NCBI RefSeq assembly: GCF_011947265.1
Contig: NZ_JAATHD010000002.1
Location: forward strand, 496,001-560,000
Length of the DNA stretch: 64,000 nt
Reading direction: 5' to 3'
Source of the DNA: Paenibacillus sp. HB172176
GTDB taxonomy: Bacteria > Bacillota > Bacilli > Paenibacillales > Paenibacillaceae
Part shown: one piece after another, positions 42,088-50,258 of the stretch
How positions within the stretch are numbered: the stretch's first letter is position 1
Layout: each line of letters begins with the position of its first letter
The notes under the pieces: generated by a model
Seen by the model: the letters and a program-made list of their open reading frames with translations, nothing else
The model's database searches: none
What the model was told of the DNA's origin: nothing
Position numbers and translations under genes: made by a program

Positions 42088-44116
42088 GGAACGCGGCAGC
42101 TCGAACATGCATAATCGCATAATGACCGCATTAAGCTGGATCCTCCACTGGACGGACCGGCTTTTTCCCTTCGACCTGATTGTGTTCGCGATCGCAATTC
42201 TGATCAAGCTTTCCTTCTTCTGCAAGCTGCTGTCGGTGCCTTATATGGACATGACAAGAACGGACGCCGTCATGGAGACCAGCGCTATTCTCCTGCTTTC
42301 CTTCTGGACGCTGCTTTTGCCGCTGCGAGGACGAATCGCCGCGTTGATTGGGCTTAATCTGCTTCTGTCCGCCTTAATGTATGCGGATGCGATCTATTAT
42401 CGTTACTTTCAGGATCTGTTGACGATTCCCGTTCTGTTCCAGCTAAAGCAGCTCGAGTCGCTAGGAGGAAGCATTGCCGAGCTGCTGCGGGTTCATGATT
42501 TCTGGCTGTTCGCCGATCTGCTCTTCGCAATTCCCTTCGGCATCTTCATAATATGGAAAGGACGACAATCGCTTCAGCGCTCACTGAGAGGCAGGAAAGC
42601 GCCCGCCCCGCGCAAATTCTGGCTTCGCATCTCAGCCTCTTTAGCGGCGGGCATTCTTGGATTCGCCTTGTTCTTCGCCAATTTGAATCATGCGACGAAC
42701 ACCTGGGCGAAGGGCTTGTTCGAGAAAAATTGGTGGAATCTCTCCATCTATAACGTCGCCGGAGAAATCGGCTTTCACGGCTACGACCTGTATCGGTACG
42801 CAAAGCTCAACTGGTTCGGAGCGGCTCGGGTAACCGCCGAGCAAGAGCTCGAAGCCCGGCTTTGGTTCGAAAGACTCGGCAACAGCCGGAGCAAGCTTGA
42901 ATCCGAATCGCTGTTTGGCGAATTCGCCGGAAGCAACGTCCTCATGGTTCAGGTTGAATCCTTGCAGAGCTTCATGCTGGGCCAGTCCATCGGAGGAGAA
43001 GAAATCACTCCCGTTTTGAACGATTTGATCGACGATAGCGCCTATTTCTCCCGTTTCTATCATCAAACCGCGCAAGGACGCACCTCCGATGCCGATTTCG
43101 CCGTCAATTGCTCCCTGCAGCCAATGAAGAGCGGCTCCGTATTTTTCCAGTACGCATCGAATCGCTTCAACTGCTTGCCCGGCATTCTGAAGAGCAACGG
43201 TTATGCCGCTACGGTCTTCCATCCCTACCAGGGGGGCTTCTGGAACCGCAACATGATGTATGCCGGAATGAACTACGACCGCTTCTATTCAATGAAGGAT
43301 TATACAATTGACGAGCGTCTGGGCTGGTCGCTTGGAGACAAATCATTCTATCGGCAATCCTTGGACATCATCGAGCAGCAGCCCGAGCCCTTTCATTCCT
43401 TCCTGATCACGCTGACCAGCCATCATCCGTACCGGCTGCCGGCGAAGGAGAAAGCATTGAACGTGGAGGAGCTCGAGGGAACGCTAATGGGCGATTATTT
43501 GCAGGCTGTGCATTATGCGGACGCTGCGCTTGGCGAGCTTGTGGATAGATTGAAGACGGACGGCTTATGGGAGCGCACGATTCTTGTTCTATACGGCGAT
43601 CATGATAATTCGATTACGGACTGGAGCCTCTATGATCGATTTATGGAGAACACTGACAGCAAGCTAGAACGGGAACAGGTCGTTAAGAGCGTGCCGTTCC
43701 TGATCCATCTGCCCGGAGACAAGCTCGCAGGTCCTTATGCGAACGTTGGCGGTCAGCTCGATGTGTCGCCTACCCTTCTCTACCTGCTAGGTATCTCTAC
43801 GGAACATACTTACATGCTCGGACAGCCTTTACTAACGCAAAATACGAAGGAAGGGCCTTCGAAGCAGGTCGTTCTGCGCGACGGCTCATGGACCGACGGC
43901 GAGCAGTTCTTCCTGTCGTCGCCTGACGGTCTGAAGGAGAATGGCGTATGCTTCGACGTTGGCAGCGGGGAGCCGCTTGGCAAGGCGAGCTGTCTGACGA
44001 AGTCGGAAGCGGCCGAGGAAGAGCTGATGATGTCCGACCGGGTCATCCTGAATGATTTGATTCAAGAATTTGAACATACGGATGCCGTTGAAGCAGCAAG
44101 CCCCTTTGCGCGGTAG
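42080..44116 (+). CDS. LTA synthase-family phosphoglycerol transferase/sulfatase
   Basis: A 678-residue membrane protein: five N-terminal helices (about residues 32-202) and a large extracellular alkaline-phosphatase-fold domain. LtaS-type catalytic features are visible: VQVESLQSF (metal Glu293), HQTAQGRTSDADF (nucleophile Thr335) and LYGDHDNSI (Asp/His metal ligands). It may make or prime glycerol-phosphate polymer, or transfer phosphoglycerol to a glycan. GGGAGA precedes ATG 42080. The C-terminus past residue ~640 is charged and variable. Confidence 0.87.
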   Translation: MFKERGSSNMHNRIMTALSWILHWTDRLFPFDLIVFAIAILIKLSFFCKLLSVPYMDMTRTDAVMETSAILLLSFWTLLLPLRGRIAALIGLNLLLSALMYADAIYYRYFQDLLTIPVLFQLKQLESLGGSIAELLRVHDFWLFADLLFAIPFGIFIIWKGRQSLQRSLRGRKAPAPRKFWLRISASLAAGILGFALFFANLNHATNTWAKGLFEKNWWNLSIYNVAGEIGFHGYDLYRYAKLNWFGAARVTAEQELEARLWFERLGNSRSKLESESLFGEFAGSNVLMVQVESLQSFMLGQSIGGEEITPVLNDLIDDSAYFSRFYHQTAQGRTSDADFAVNCSLQPMKSGSVFFQYASNRFNCLPGILKSNGYAATVFHPYQGGFWNRNMMYAGMNYDRFYSMKDYTIDERLGWSLGDKSFYRQSLDIIEQQPEPFHSFLITLTSHHPYRLPAKEKALNVEELEGTLMGDYLQAVHYADAALGELVDRLKTDGLWERTILVLYGDHDNSITDWSLYDRFMENTDSKLEREQVVKSVPFLIHLPGDKLAGPYANVGGQLDVSPTLLYLLGISTEHTYMLGQPLLTQNTKEGPSKQVVLRDGSWTDGEQFFLSSPDGLKENGVCFDVGSGEPLGKASCLTKSEAAEEELMMSDRVILNDLIQEFEHTDAVEAASPFAR

Positions 44117-44195
44117 TCGCAAGCTCGGCCTCCCATCCTATGTGAAATCGACTGCAAGCTTTGGCGACAATCGTATTACAATCGCATTCGCATTC

Positions 44196-44225
44196 GCATG
44201 AAACTCAAGCCTTCTTCCCATACTA
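44196..44225 (+). promoter_or_regulatory. Forespore (sigma-G type) promoter of the 50-residue gene
   Basis: GCATG at 44196-44200 and CATACTA at 44219-44225, 18 bp apart, fit GYATR-N18-CATnnTA exactly. Geometry matches the promoter at 11301-11330. Confidence 0.65.
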
Positions 44226-44250
44226 TGGCTTGAAAGCGGAGGTGAGCGAC

Positions 44251-44403
44251 ATGCCCAAGAACAGCGCAGATCCCAAAGGAAGCCGCGCGAATAACAAGGC
44301 AGACAAAAAACATACTATCGAAAGCGAGGCCCGGAACCTGTCCTGCGATAAATCCGGCGACTATCCGGCCAGCTTGAACGGAATTTCCAAAGAAGAAGGT
44401 TAG
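44251..44403 (+). CDS. Small hydrophilic protein, probably forespore-expressed
   Basis: A 50-residue, strongly hydrophilic protein starting MPKNSADPKGSRANNKADKK, with one cysteine and no hydrophobic segment, so it is likely disordered. GGAGGTG lies six bases before ATG 44251; the frame opens earlier at 44161, but that part contains the promoter. Composition and promoter type recall minor small acid-soluble spore proteins, without a recognisable family match. It ends at a strong terminator. Confidence 0.65.
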   Translation: MPKNSADPKGSRANNKADKKHTIESEARNLSCDKSGDYPASLNGISKEEG

Positions 44404-44416
44404 ATGGCCAAATGCA

Positions 44417-44464
44417 AAGAGCTGCCCCAGAGTCTATAACAACTCTCAGGCAGCTCTTGTTTTG
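44417..44464. terminator. Intrinsic terminator
   Basis: AAGAGCTGCC (44417-44426) pairs with GGCAGCTCTT (44449-44458), with inner AGT/ACT pairing, followed by GTTTTG. It lies between convergent genes. Confidence 0.8.
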
Positions 44465-44554
44465 TTGATGATGTATCGGCTCTTCGCAAGCCATCGTACG
44501 GTCGTTGCAGTTAAGCTTGCGGCCGTATCGACCGCTCCGTATGACAGCTCCGAA

Positions 44555-45907
44555 TTAGTTGGCCTGCAGCCAATTCAATATATCGTCGATGGTACCGACT
44601 CCGACAACATTAAGATCTGGAGCCGCCTCCTTGGCCGCCGTCTCGGCTTTAATCGGAACGAAGAAGACATCCGCATGCGTTCTGGCTACCGCGTACGCCT
44701 TCTGAGGCACGCCGCCCACCATGCCTACGGAGCCGTCTGCTTCGATCGTGCCCGTACCGGCGATATGCTTCCCCTTCGTTACGCCTCCCGGCGTCAACTG
44801 ATCGATAATCGCAAGCGTGAGCATCGCGCCATGCGACGGACCGCCGATATGGGCCATATAATGCTGGAAATCGACCGCTAGCGGCGTGTCCAGCTTCACC
44901 TCCGTCTGCACGGAGATGCCGAATACGGCGCGGCTCGGGTCATCCTCGGAAGCAGCCGCAGGCATATCGACAGTCAGCTCTTCCCCGTTTCTCCGTATAG
45001 CGACCGATACATGATCTCCGGGCTTCACTTGCTCCGTCAAATAAAGAATCAAATCATTAACGCTTGTTATCTTCCGATTATCCAGCCCGTCGATAATATC
45101 CCCTGCTTGCAGCCGGGATTCGGCGGGGCTTCCCTTCACGATCGCCGTGATTCGCACGCCGTCGGGAACGGCGCCTTTCCCTACTCCGGCCTTCTCCATC
45201 GCAATGGCGGCCGCGACTTCGTTCGCGTTCGTCTTCATGGCGACAACCTCGGCATAGGCTTCGGACAAAGGCGGCTCATTCTCGGGAATCGGCTCGAAGC
45301 GATACATCGGGAACAGCTTGCCGAACAGCTTGTCTGCGAGAACGGCCGGACGGTCGAACACAAGCACCCCGTCGATCAACCCTCCCGGAGCGCCGTTCTC
45401 CACATGCGCGTACCGATTGAGATTCATGGTCATCGCCGGATAAGTCACTTGCGTATGCGTTGGAACGCCCAGCGCCGACAATACCAAGACGGCGACAACA
45501 AACAGCGCCGCGCTTCTCCACGGCATACGTCTGCGCATAATCGCCTCGCTGACGATCAGATCGACGAACATCAACGCTCCGGAGGCCGCAACCAGCTCCA
45601 GAAGCAGCTCCAGGCGGTTTCCGGCAAACCAGTTCACAGCAATAGCGGCAATCGATGCAACCATAACCGCAAGTCTGATAAGAATAAGCGCGATCGATGA
45701 TTTCCCATTCCACAATCGCAGGAAAGAGCCGATTAGCCAACAAATCGGAATAAGGGACAAGCCGTAGAACAGCCAGTCAATCAGCTCAATCCATTCCATG
45801 CCTCCGCCGAGCACAAGCGGCGCAGGCAACCATATCAATTCCGCTGCGATGACGAACAAGATCGCAATGATCAGCCCCGCGAGGTAGAATCGAGTTCCTT
45901 GCTTCAT
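44555..45907 (-). CDS. Polytopic membrane protease with PDZ and Lon-type catalytic domains
   Basis: About 450 residues. The N-terminal third has about five membrane helices (residues 8-150). A PDZ domain follows (ITAIVKGSPAESRLQAGDIID), then a Lon-like Ser-Lys protease domain: HIGGPSHGAMLTLAIIDQLTPGG with the catalytic Ser, and GGVPQKAYAVARTHADVFFVP with the catalytic Lys. The PDZ-Lon pair matches Bacillus YlbL, which has only one membrane segment, so the multi-helix N-terminus is unusual. GGGAGG lies upstream of ATG 45907; the frame opens at 45979. Confidence 0.83.
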   Translation of the reverse strand: MKQGTRFYLAGLIIAILFVIAAELIWLPAPLVLGGGMEWIELIDWLFYGLSLIPICWLIGSFLRLWNGKSSIALILIRLAVMVASIAAIAVNWFAGNRLELLLELVAASGALMFVDLIVSEAIMRRRMPWRSAALFVVAVLVLSALGVPTHTQVTYPAMTMNLNRYAHVENGAPGGLIDGVLVFDRPAVLADKLFGKLFPMYRFEPIPENEPPLSEAYAEVVAMKTNANEVAAAIAMEKAGVGKGAVPDGVRITAIVKGSPAESRLQAGDIIDGLDNRKITSVNDLILYLTEQVKPGDHVSVAIRRNGEELTVDMPAAASEDDPSRAVFGISVQTEVKLDTPLAVDFQHYMAHIGGPSHGAMLTLAIIDQLTPGGVTKGKHIAGTGTIEADGSVGMVGGVPQKAYAVARTHADVFFVPIKAETAAKEAAPDLNVVGVGTIDDILNWLQAN

Positions 45908-46010
45908 GATCTTCAGTCCTCCCGCTTCTCCGCATGCTTGTCTATCTTCACAATAGACAAGCTGCCCGGGCAAAATCAAGCCGGCCGCTCCGCAAAGCGC
46001 GGCGCGGCCT

Positions 46011-46238
46011 TTATTTTTTCAAATACGTCATTGCCTTGGCGATGGCGTCATCCTCCGTAGCGCCCTTCACATATCGTCCGTTAATGAAGACGAAGGCATA
46101 TCTGGCGCAGGGTCCGCAGTACGATTTGCAGCCGATCTTCACCTCGACATCCGGAGCCAGCTGCTCAATCTTCGTCACTGTCGTTTTCATACGCATATGC
46201 TTGCACTTATCGCACACTCTAATATCGTTAACAGCCAT
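46011..46238 (-). CDS. DUF1450-family small cysteine protein (YuzB-like)
   Basis: A 75-residue protein with CDKC near the N-terminus and CKSYCGPCARYAFVFINGR, the DUF1450 signature also found in Bacillus YuzB. Four of its five cysteines form two CxxC pairs, consistent with metal binding or a thioredoxin-like redox site. Function of the family is unknown. It lies 41 bp after the HesB-like gene. Confidence 0.82.
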   Translation of the reverse strand: MAVNDIRVCDKCKHMRMKTTVTKIEQLAPDVEVKIGCKSYCGPCARYAFVFINGRYVKGATEDDAIAKAMTYLKK

Positions 46239-46279
46239 TTTTCATCTTCCCATTCCGCTCAAGCGCCTTCGCGCCTCGA

Positions 46280-46582
46280 TTAATGATCGCCATGATTCCC
46301 CTTGGACGGATTCGTTACGGCAAAGCCTTCTTCCGGCGTGTAGAAATAATCGATTCGAACGCCGTCCAGCAACTCATTGTCCTTCTCCAATATAACGTCG
46401 ATTCCCTTATCCGTGGACACAACGACATCCTTCTCGCCCGGTTCATCGATTCCCATTCCGTAATGAGCGTGATCGCCGTGCGAATGCGTAATATAAACGC
46501 GAAGCAGCTTGCCGCCGTGCTCTTCTTTGTTCAACTCCAACAATAGCATCTTTGCCGCGTTTCGAGAAATTTTGACCTTCAT
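46280..46582 (-). CDS. Cysteine-free, histidine-rich HesB/IscA-like protein
   Basis: About 100 residues with the HesB core pattern (VKISRNAAKMLLLELNK, LLRVYITHSHG, YGMGIDEPGEKD, GVRIDYFYTPEEGFAV). A-type Fe-S carriers use three cysteines; here there are none. The region that in HesB-like (seleno)proteins reads like GVGCSGPSYG is THSHGDHAHYG, and the tail is NPSKGNHGDH. A histidine metal site is inferred. An in-frame ATG at 46624 overlaps the YkvA stop codon (TGATG) and would add 14 residues; homology favours 46582. Confidence 0.75.
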   Translation of the reverse strand: MKVKISRNAAKMLLLELNKEEHGGKLLRVYITHSHGDHAHYGMGIDEPGEKDVVVSTDKGIDVILEKDNELLDGVRIDYFYTPEEGFAVTNPSKGNHGDH

Positions 46583-46623
46583 TTCCTTAAGCACTCCCCT
46601 GTTCGACTCTGCCTTGAAATCCA

Positions 46624-46857
46624 TCAGGTTATATTATACTTCCTGCCCATCCTTCGGGCAAACCATTCCGCAATAATCATCGTAACCGCTATATCGTCTA
46701 TCGGCAGGAACGGAAGCGCATCGGGCATCACCCAGTAGAGGAGCACTGGAACCGCGAAAATCAGCTTGTCCAGCAAGGCTACCTCCCTCGACTTCAAAAC
46801 CTTGAAAATAAGGACGAACGTACGCTTCCAATGTCTGAGCGAAAACAGTTTCCTCAT
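46624..46857 (-). CDS. YkvA-like DUF1232 membrane protein
   Basis: A 77-residue protein with a central hydrophobic stretch, LLDKLIFAVPVLLYWVMPDALPFLPIDDIAV. The YWVMPxDxxPxxPxDD pattern is the DUF1232 signature. Function unknown. It is followed by HesB-like and DUF1450 genes with short gaps, so the three probably form a unit. Confidence 0.82.
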   Translation of the reverse strand: MRKLFSLRHWKRTFVLIFKVLKSREVALLDKLIFAVPVLLYWVMPDALPFLPIDDIAVTMIIAEWFARRMGRKYNIT

Positions 46858-46904
46858 AGAAACCCCGCCTTCCTTACCCTTCTGCCTTCAGTATATCATA
46901 TTCG

Positions 46905-47789
46905 TCAAATGCGAAGCGATTCCAGCAGCAACGGCTTCAGCTCCGCATAAATCTGCTCAAATCCGCTCATGGGAAGAGGATTCTCGCCAAAGCCCGCCTC
47001 AACGGTAAAGCCGGGCTTCCGATAACGATGAATGAACCAATCCTTATAACCGGCGTCGCTCCCGCTCAACTTCACGGGCTTATATCCGCTGACGGAACCG
47101 AGCCTTCGCGCAATCTCCTCGGAATGATTCGGCTCATAGTCGCGATAATTCCAATAAATTTCTCTGCCTTGCGTATGCAGTGCAAGCACCGCATCAAATC
47201 GAAGACGTTCCGTAAATTCCGCCATGGCAATCGCTTCGGGCTCGCTGAGCGGATATTGCCCGGGATAATCTCTCGGAGAAGGCCGCTCCACGCCTCTGCG
47301 CTTATATTCTTCCTCCCAGTAGGCGGGAAACTGATCATTCAAATCAATGCCTCGGATGTTCGCCTTCCATCCGCTGAAATCCGTCAACCCGCCATTCCAT
47401 TGCAGCAGTTCTTCATAATGAGGCAGAGCCGCATCCGCTCCCCGCTGCGCCAGTTCCACGCCATCGGGATTGACCATCGGCACAATCCATAGCGTCACGC
47501 CTCTGCAGAGAAGTCCGGCATCCTGTCCGCCTATGCGGCTGCCGTCGATGAACGCTTGAGACAGCTCGGACGCAAACCGCATCAGCAGCAGCGATGTTAT
47601 CCATTCATTGGCGTGGAACGACGCGTTCATATGAATCTGCCTTGAGCCGCAGCCGCAGCTAAGCGCGACAATCGGTTTGCCCAGAACGCTTCTGCCGATC
47701 ACATGCTGCGCGATAAAGGGATAGTTCCGCGATAATTGTCCGCAATCGAGCATCATCTGCTCGTAGCTGTAGACGGTACCCATAGTCAT
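46905..47789 (-). CDS. M14-family zinc carboxypeptidase, murein-peptidase-like
   Basis: About 294 residues. Zinc ligands are in FHANEWIT (HxxE) and the downstream His of the VLALHTQG strand; the catalytic Glu is in PGFTVEAGFGENPLP. This is the M14C pattern of gamma-D-glutamyl-meso-diaminopimelate peptidase I, so a spore or cell-wall peptide role is likely. No signal peptide or LysM domain is seen with ATG 47789, which has GGAGGTG eight bases upstream; the frame opens at 47888. Confidence 0.86.
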   Translation of the reverse strand: MTMGTVYSYEQMMLDCGQLSRNYPFIAQHVIGRSVLGKPIVALSCGCGSRQIHMNASFHANEWITSLLLMRFASELSQAFIDGSRIGGQDAGLLCRGVTLWIVPMVNPDGVELAQRGADAALPHYEELLQWNGGLTDFSGWKANIRGIDLNDQFPAYWEEEYKRRGVERPSPRDYPGQYPLSEPEAIAMAEFTERLRFDAVLALHTQGREIYWNYRDYEPNHSEEIARRLGSVSGYKPVKLSGSDAGYKDWFIHRYRKPGFTVEAGFGENPLPMSGFEQIYAELKPLLLESLRI

Positions 47790-47907
47790 AAGCCATGCAC
47801 CTCCGCACAAAAGTATTCTCCTCTTCATCGTATGCGGGACATGGTTTGTCTTAGTTGCGCCGGTCGGCAAGGACTTGCGATTCGGCAAGAGAATACAGGC
47901 GCATCAA

Positions 47908-47943
47908 AGAGCGGACTCGTCATCGTCGAATCCGCTCTCACCT
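47908..47943 (-). terminator. Probable terminator of murI
   Basis: AGAGCGGACTCG (47908-47919) and CGAATCCGCTCT (47927-47938) form a 12-bp stem with one G-U pair; read leftward it exits into CTTTGATG, a short T-run. Confidence 0.5.
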
Positions 47944-47981
47944 TCCAAATATCGTCGTTTGCTTATTCCCTGCTGCCGCGA

Positions 47982-48833
47982 TCAGCTGATTCTGGGCACC
48001 TGCCAGACAACAGGAGTCAGATCTATTTGCTCGCCAAGCCATTGATGCGCGATTTGCTTGAAAATATGAGGATCTCCGCTGCAGAAAAATTGATGCACGG
48101 GAACTTGATCATTCCTTGCCAGCTTGCGCTTGTCGTGAAGAATGGTGCTGATCTCGCGCGCCGTCTCGTCCGCCGAGCTGATCAGGCTTACCTCGGGGCC
48201 GACGACCTCGGAAATCGTATCGGTCAGGAATGGATAATGGGTGCAGCCTAATATCAAGCAATCCATCGGATATTGCTTCAAGTGCGCGATAGATTCGCGG
48301 ACTACGCTGTACGTTTCGTTCGAGCGAAAGTTGCCTTGCTCCACAAGCGGCACGAACTTCGGACAGGCCTCGCTAATCACCTGAACATGGGGAGACAACT
48401 CCAGCAACGCATTTTCGTATGCGCCGCTCTTGATCGTCCCCTCCGTGCCGATCACGCCGACGCAGCCGGTAATGGTCTTGCCAATGGCCGCTCGCGCGCC
48501 GGGATTAATGACGCCGACGACGGGAATCGCCACTCTCGAACGTATATCGGTCAGCGCAACCGCAGTTGCCGTATTGCATGCGATAACAATCATTTTGGGA
48601 TGAAACTGAATCAAATAATCGACAATCTCTCTCGTAAAGGTCAAAACCTCTTCAGGCGATCGCGGTCCATACGGCGTACGGGCTGTATCTCCGAAATAGA
48701 TAATTTTCTCACGCGGCAGTTGACGCATGACTTCCTTCACTACAGTTAGACCGCCTACGCCGGAATCGAGAATCGCTATCGGTTGCTGCACAAACACACC
48801 GCTTTCTGTAAACAAGATGGAATCAGGTGTCAT
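47982..48833 (-). CDS. murI: Glutamate racemase
   Basis: Makes D-glutamate for peptidoglycan. About 283 residues. Signatures: PIAILDSGVGGLTVVKEV, YFGDTARTPYGPRS, IACNTATAVAL with the first catalytic Cys and LILGCTHYPFL with the second. The ATG at 48833 has no good ribosome site; internal GTG codons at 48797 and 48791, nearer the conserved QQPIAILDSG start, are alternatives. It has its own promoter. Confidence 0.95.
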   Translation of the reverse strand: MTPDSILFTESGVFVQQPIAILDSGVGGLTVVKEVMRQLPREKIIYFGDTARTPYGPRSPEEVLTFTREIVDYLIQFHPKMIVIACNTATAVALTDIRSRVAIPVVGVINPGARAAIGKTITGCVGVIGTEGTIKSGAYENALLELSPHVQVISEACPKFVPLVEQGNFRSNETYSVVRESIAHLKQYPMDCLILGCTHYPFLTDTISEVVGPEVSLISSADETAREISTILHDKRKLARNDQVPVHQFFCSGDPHIFKQIAHQWLGEQIDLTPVVWQVPRIS

Positions 48834-48885
48834 AAATAGTCAAAGACAACATAGCATATGAACGCCGATTCAAAAAGGTACCTAC

Positions 48886-48914
48886 ATCTTATCTCATATC
48901 GGGACAACGATCAA
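48886..48914 (-). promoter_or_regulatory. Sigma-A promoter of murI
   Basis: Read leftward: TTGATC, 17 bp, TAAGAT. Predicted start is about 46 nt before ATG 48833. Confidence 0.7.
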
Positions 48915-48961
48915 GATTGGCTTCGACATCATTGTCGACGAAATCCGACAAAATTCTCCGT

Positions 48962-49028
48962 AAAAAAGCGGCGTCGAGACAGTCGCAGCGCAAGCTTGCT
49001 TGCGCTGCGATCCCGTCCTTCGCCGCTT
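48962..49028 (-). terminator. Nested-hairpin terminator after ytxH
   Basis: Outer arms AAGCGGCG (48966-48973) and CGCCGCTT (49021-49028) enclose an inner perfect 13-bp palindrome, TCGCAGCGCAAGC (48983-48995) with its complement (48998-49010). Read leftward it ends in six T residues. Confidence 0.8.
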
Positions 49029-49042
49029 CAATCATTGATTCC

Positions 49043-49462
49043 TTAATAATTATCGGATTGAATCCTATCCGTACGTTCTTCGCCCCCGTCGGAGAAAGCT
49101 TCATTCCCAGCTATTTCCTCAACGCCGTCATGAACCGCCGAAATCGCAGCAACCTCCCCCTCCCCCGTAGGTCTTCCTCGCAGATTCCGAATAGATCTGG
49201 CTGCCGATTCGGCCGCTTCTTTCGTGCGATCCGCAATTTGAACCGCTCCGCTGCCGATGCCTTTGGCCAAGCGTCCCGTCGCTTCGCCCACTTTGCCTGC
49301 GGTTTTCAGCGTGCTGTCTCCTACCTTATGCGCACCGGCGGATATATCCTCCCGCAACTCTTTGCCCGCCTTCGGGGCAAGCAGTAACGCGGTGATGGAG
49401 CCGATAACTCCCCCGGCGATCGCGCCGAACAGAAATCCTTTTGTTCCTTTTTTCGTTGACAT
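49043..49462 (-). CDS. ytxH: YtxH-family protein
   Basis: A 139-residue protein with a glycine-rich membrane segment (FLFGAIAGGVIGSITALLLAPKAG) followed by the family's amphipathic Lys/Glu/Ala repeats (TAGKVGEATGRLAKGIGSG). YtxH proteins are general-stress proteins of unknown function in Bacillus. It lies 49 bp after the DUF948 gene, the same pairing as Bacillus ytxGH. Confidence 0.87.
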   Translation of the reverse strand: MSTKKGTKGFLFGAIAGGVIGSITALLLAPKAGKELREDISAGAHKVGDSTLKTAGKVGEATGRLAKGIGSGAVQIADRTKEAAESAARSIRNLRGRPTGEGEVAAISAVHDGVEEIAGNEAFSDGGEERTDRIQSDNY

Positions 49463-49511
49463 GTCTGCACTGCTCCTTTCATTATGAACATACCTTTAGA
49501 TTGCCTTCGTC

Positions 49512-50012
49512 TTACCTGCTTGATTCAGGGTTCGCAGAGTTTGCTTCAGGATCTGCTTGCTCTAAGGATTTCACCTTTGCCGCCTTTGCCGATCTGCTCG
49601 AATTCCAGAGCTGCCATGCGGTAAGACCCAGCTCCGTCCATTGCACGATGGCTTCTCCCTGCTTCTTCCGAGCGATGTTCTCGGCATGTTTGACTGCGGA
49701 TGTCGACAACATACTTGCAGCCTTCTCCACCGCGGATACGGTATGCTCGATCGAATCTCCGGCTTGACGAACGGCGGAGAACAGCCCCTCCGTCGCATCC
49801 AGCCGCTTCTGCACGATTCGGATGCTCTGCTCCGCAGGCTGGAGCAGCGAGCTGACCTCGCCGGAAATGTGATGCAAATCATTCTGCAGTCGATCCGCCG
49901 TCGCTTGAATGCGCGCCAGCTTCGCGAGCAGCGCCCGCAGTGCAATGAGCACGCCGGCAACAAGCACAGCGAACGCAACAGCCGCAAGCGTCGCGCTCCA
50001 TTCCATTGTCAC
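49512..50012 (-). CDS. DUF948-family protein (YtxG-like)
   Basis: A 166-residue protein: N-terminal membrane helix (ATLAAVAFAVLVAGVLIALRAL), then a long coiled-coil region (IQATADRLQNDLHHISGEVSSLL) typical of DUF948, with a charged, Ala/Glu/Ser-rich tail. Function unknown; Bacillus YtxG is a stress-induced membrane protein. The start is GTG 50012 with GGGAGG seven bases upstream; ATG 50006 is possible. Confidence 0.83.
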   Translation of the reverse strand: MTMEWSATLAAVAFAVLVAGVLIALRALLAKLARIQATADRLQNDLHHISGEVSSLLQPAEQSIRIVQKRLDATEGLFSAVRQAGDSIEHTVSAVEKAASMLSTSAVKHAENIARKKQGEAIVQWTELGLTAWQLWNSSRSAKAAKVKSLEQADPEANSANPESSR

Positions 50013-50170
50013 TGCTACGCCTCCCTTCTGAGCTCCTTCCCATGCCGGAATCGGGCGAATGCCTACTTCTACTTATATGTATAAGCAAGATGGGCTTGAC
50101 CTGTGACACAAAAAATCGATTTGTGAAACAACGTATTCAGAATCCTTATCGAGCACAGATGCTTCATGAT

Positions 50171-50219
50171 AAAAACCTAACCTCTTCATTTAACGCAAGA
50201 GGTTAGGTTTTTTCTTTTT
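50171..50219. terminator. Bidirectional terminator
   Basis: AAAACCTAACCTCTT (50172-50186) pairs with AAGAGGTTAGGTTTT (50197-50211), with T-runs on both exits. It ends the AT-rich secreted-protein pair. Confidence 0.85.
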
Positions 50220-50258
50220 TCCAAATTATTTTAGTACAGGAACTAGCCTCCATTGTGG

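Noticed and set aside
41371-42225. 284-residue leftward ORF
   Set aside because: Antisense to the RlmL-like methyltransferase gene; no family features.
46440-46500. THSHGDH as a metallo-beta-lactamase motif
   Set aside because: The string matches HxHxDH by chance of composition; length and flanking sequence are HesB-like and the other beta-lactamase motifs are absent.
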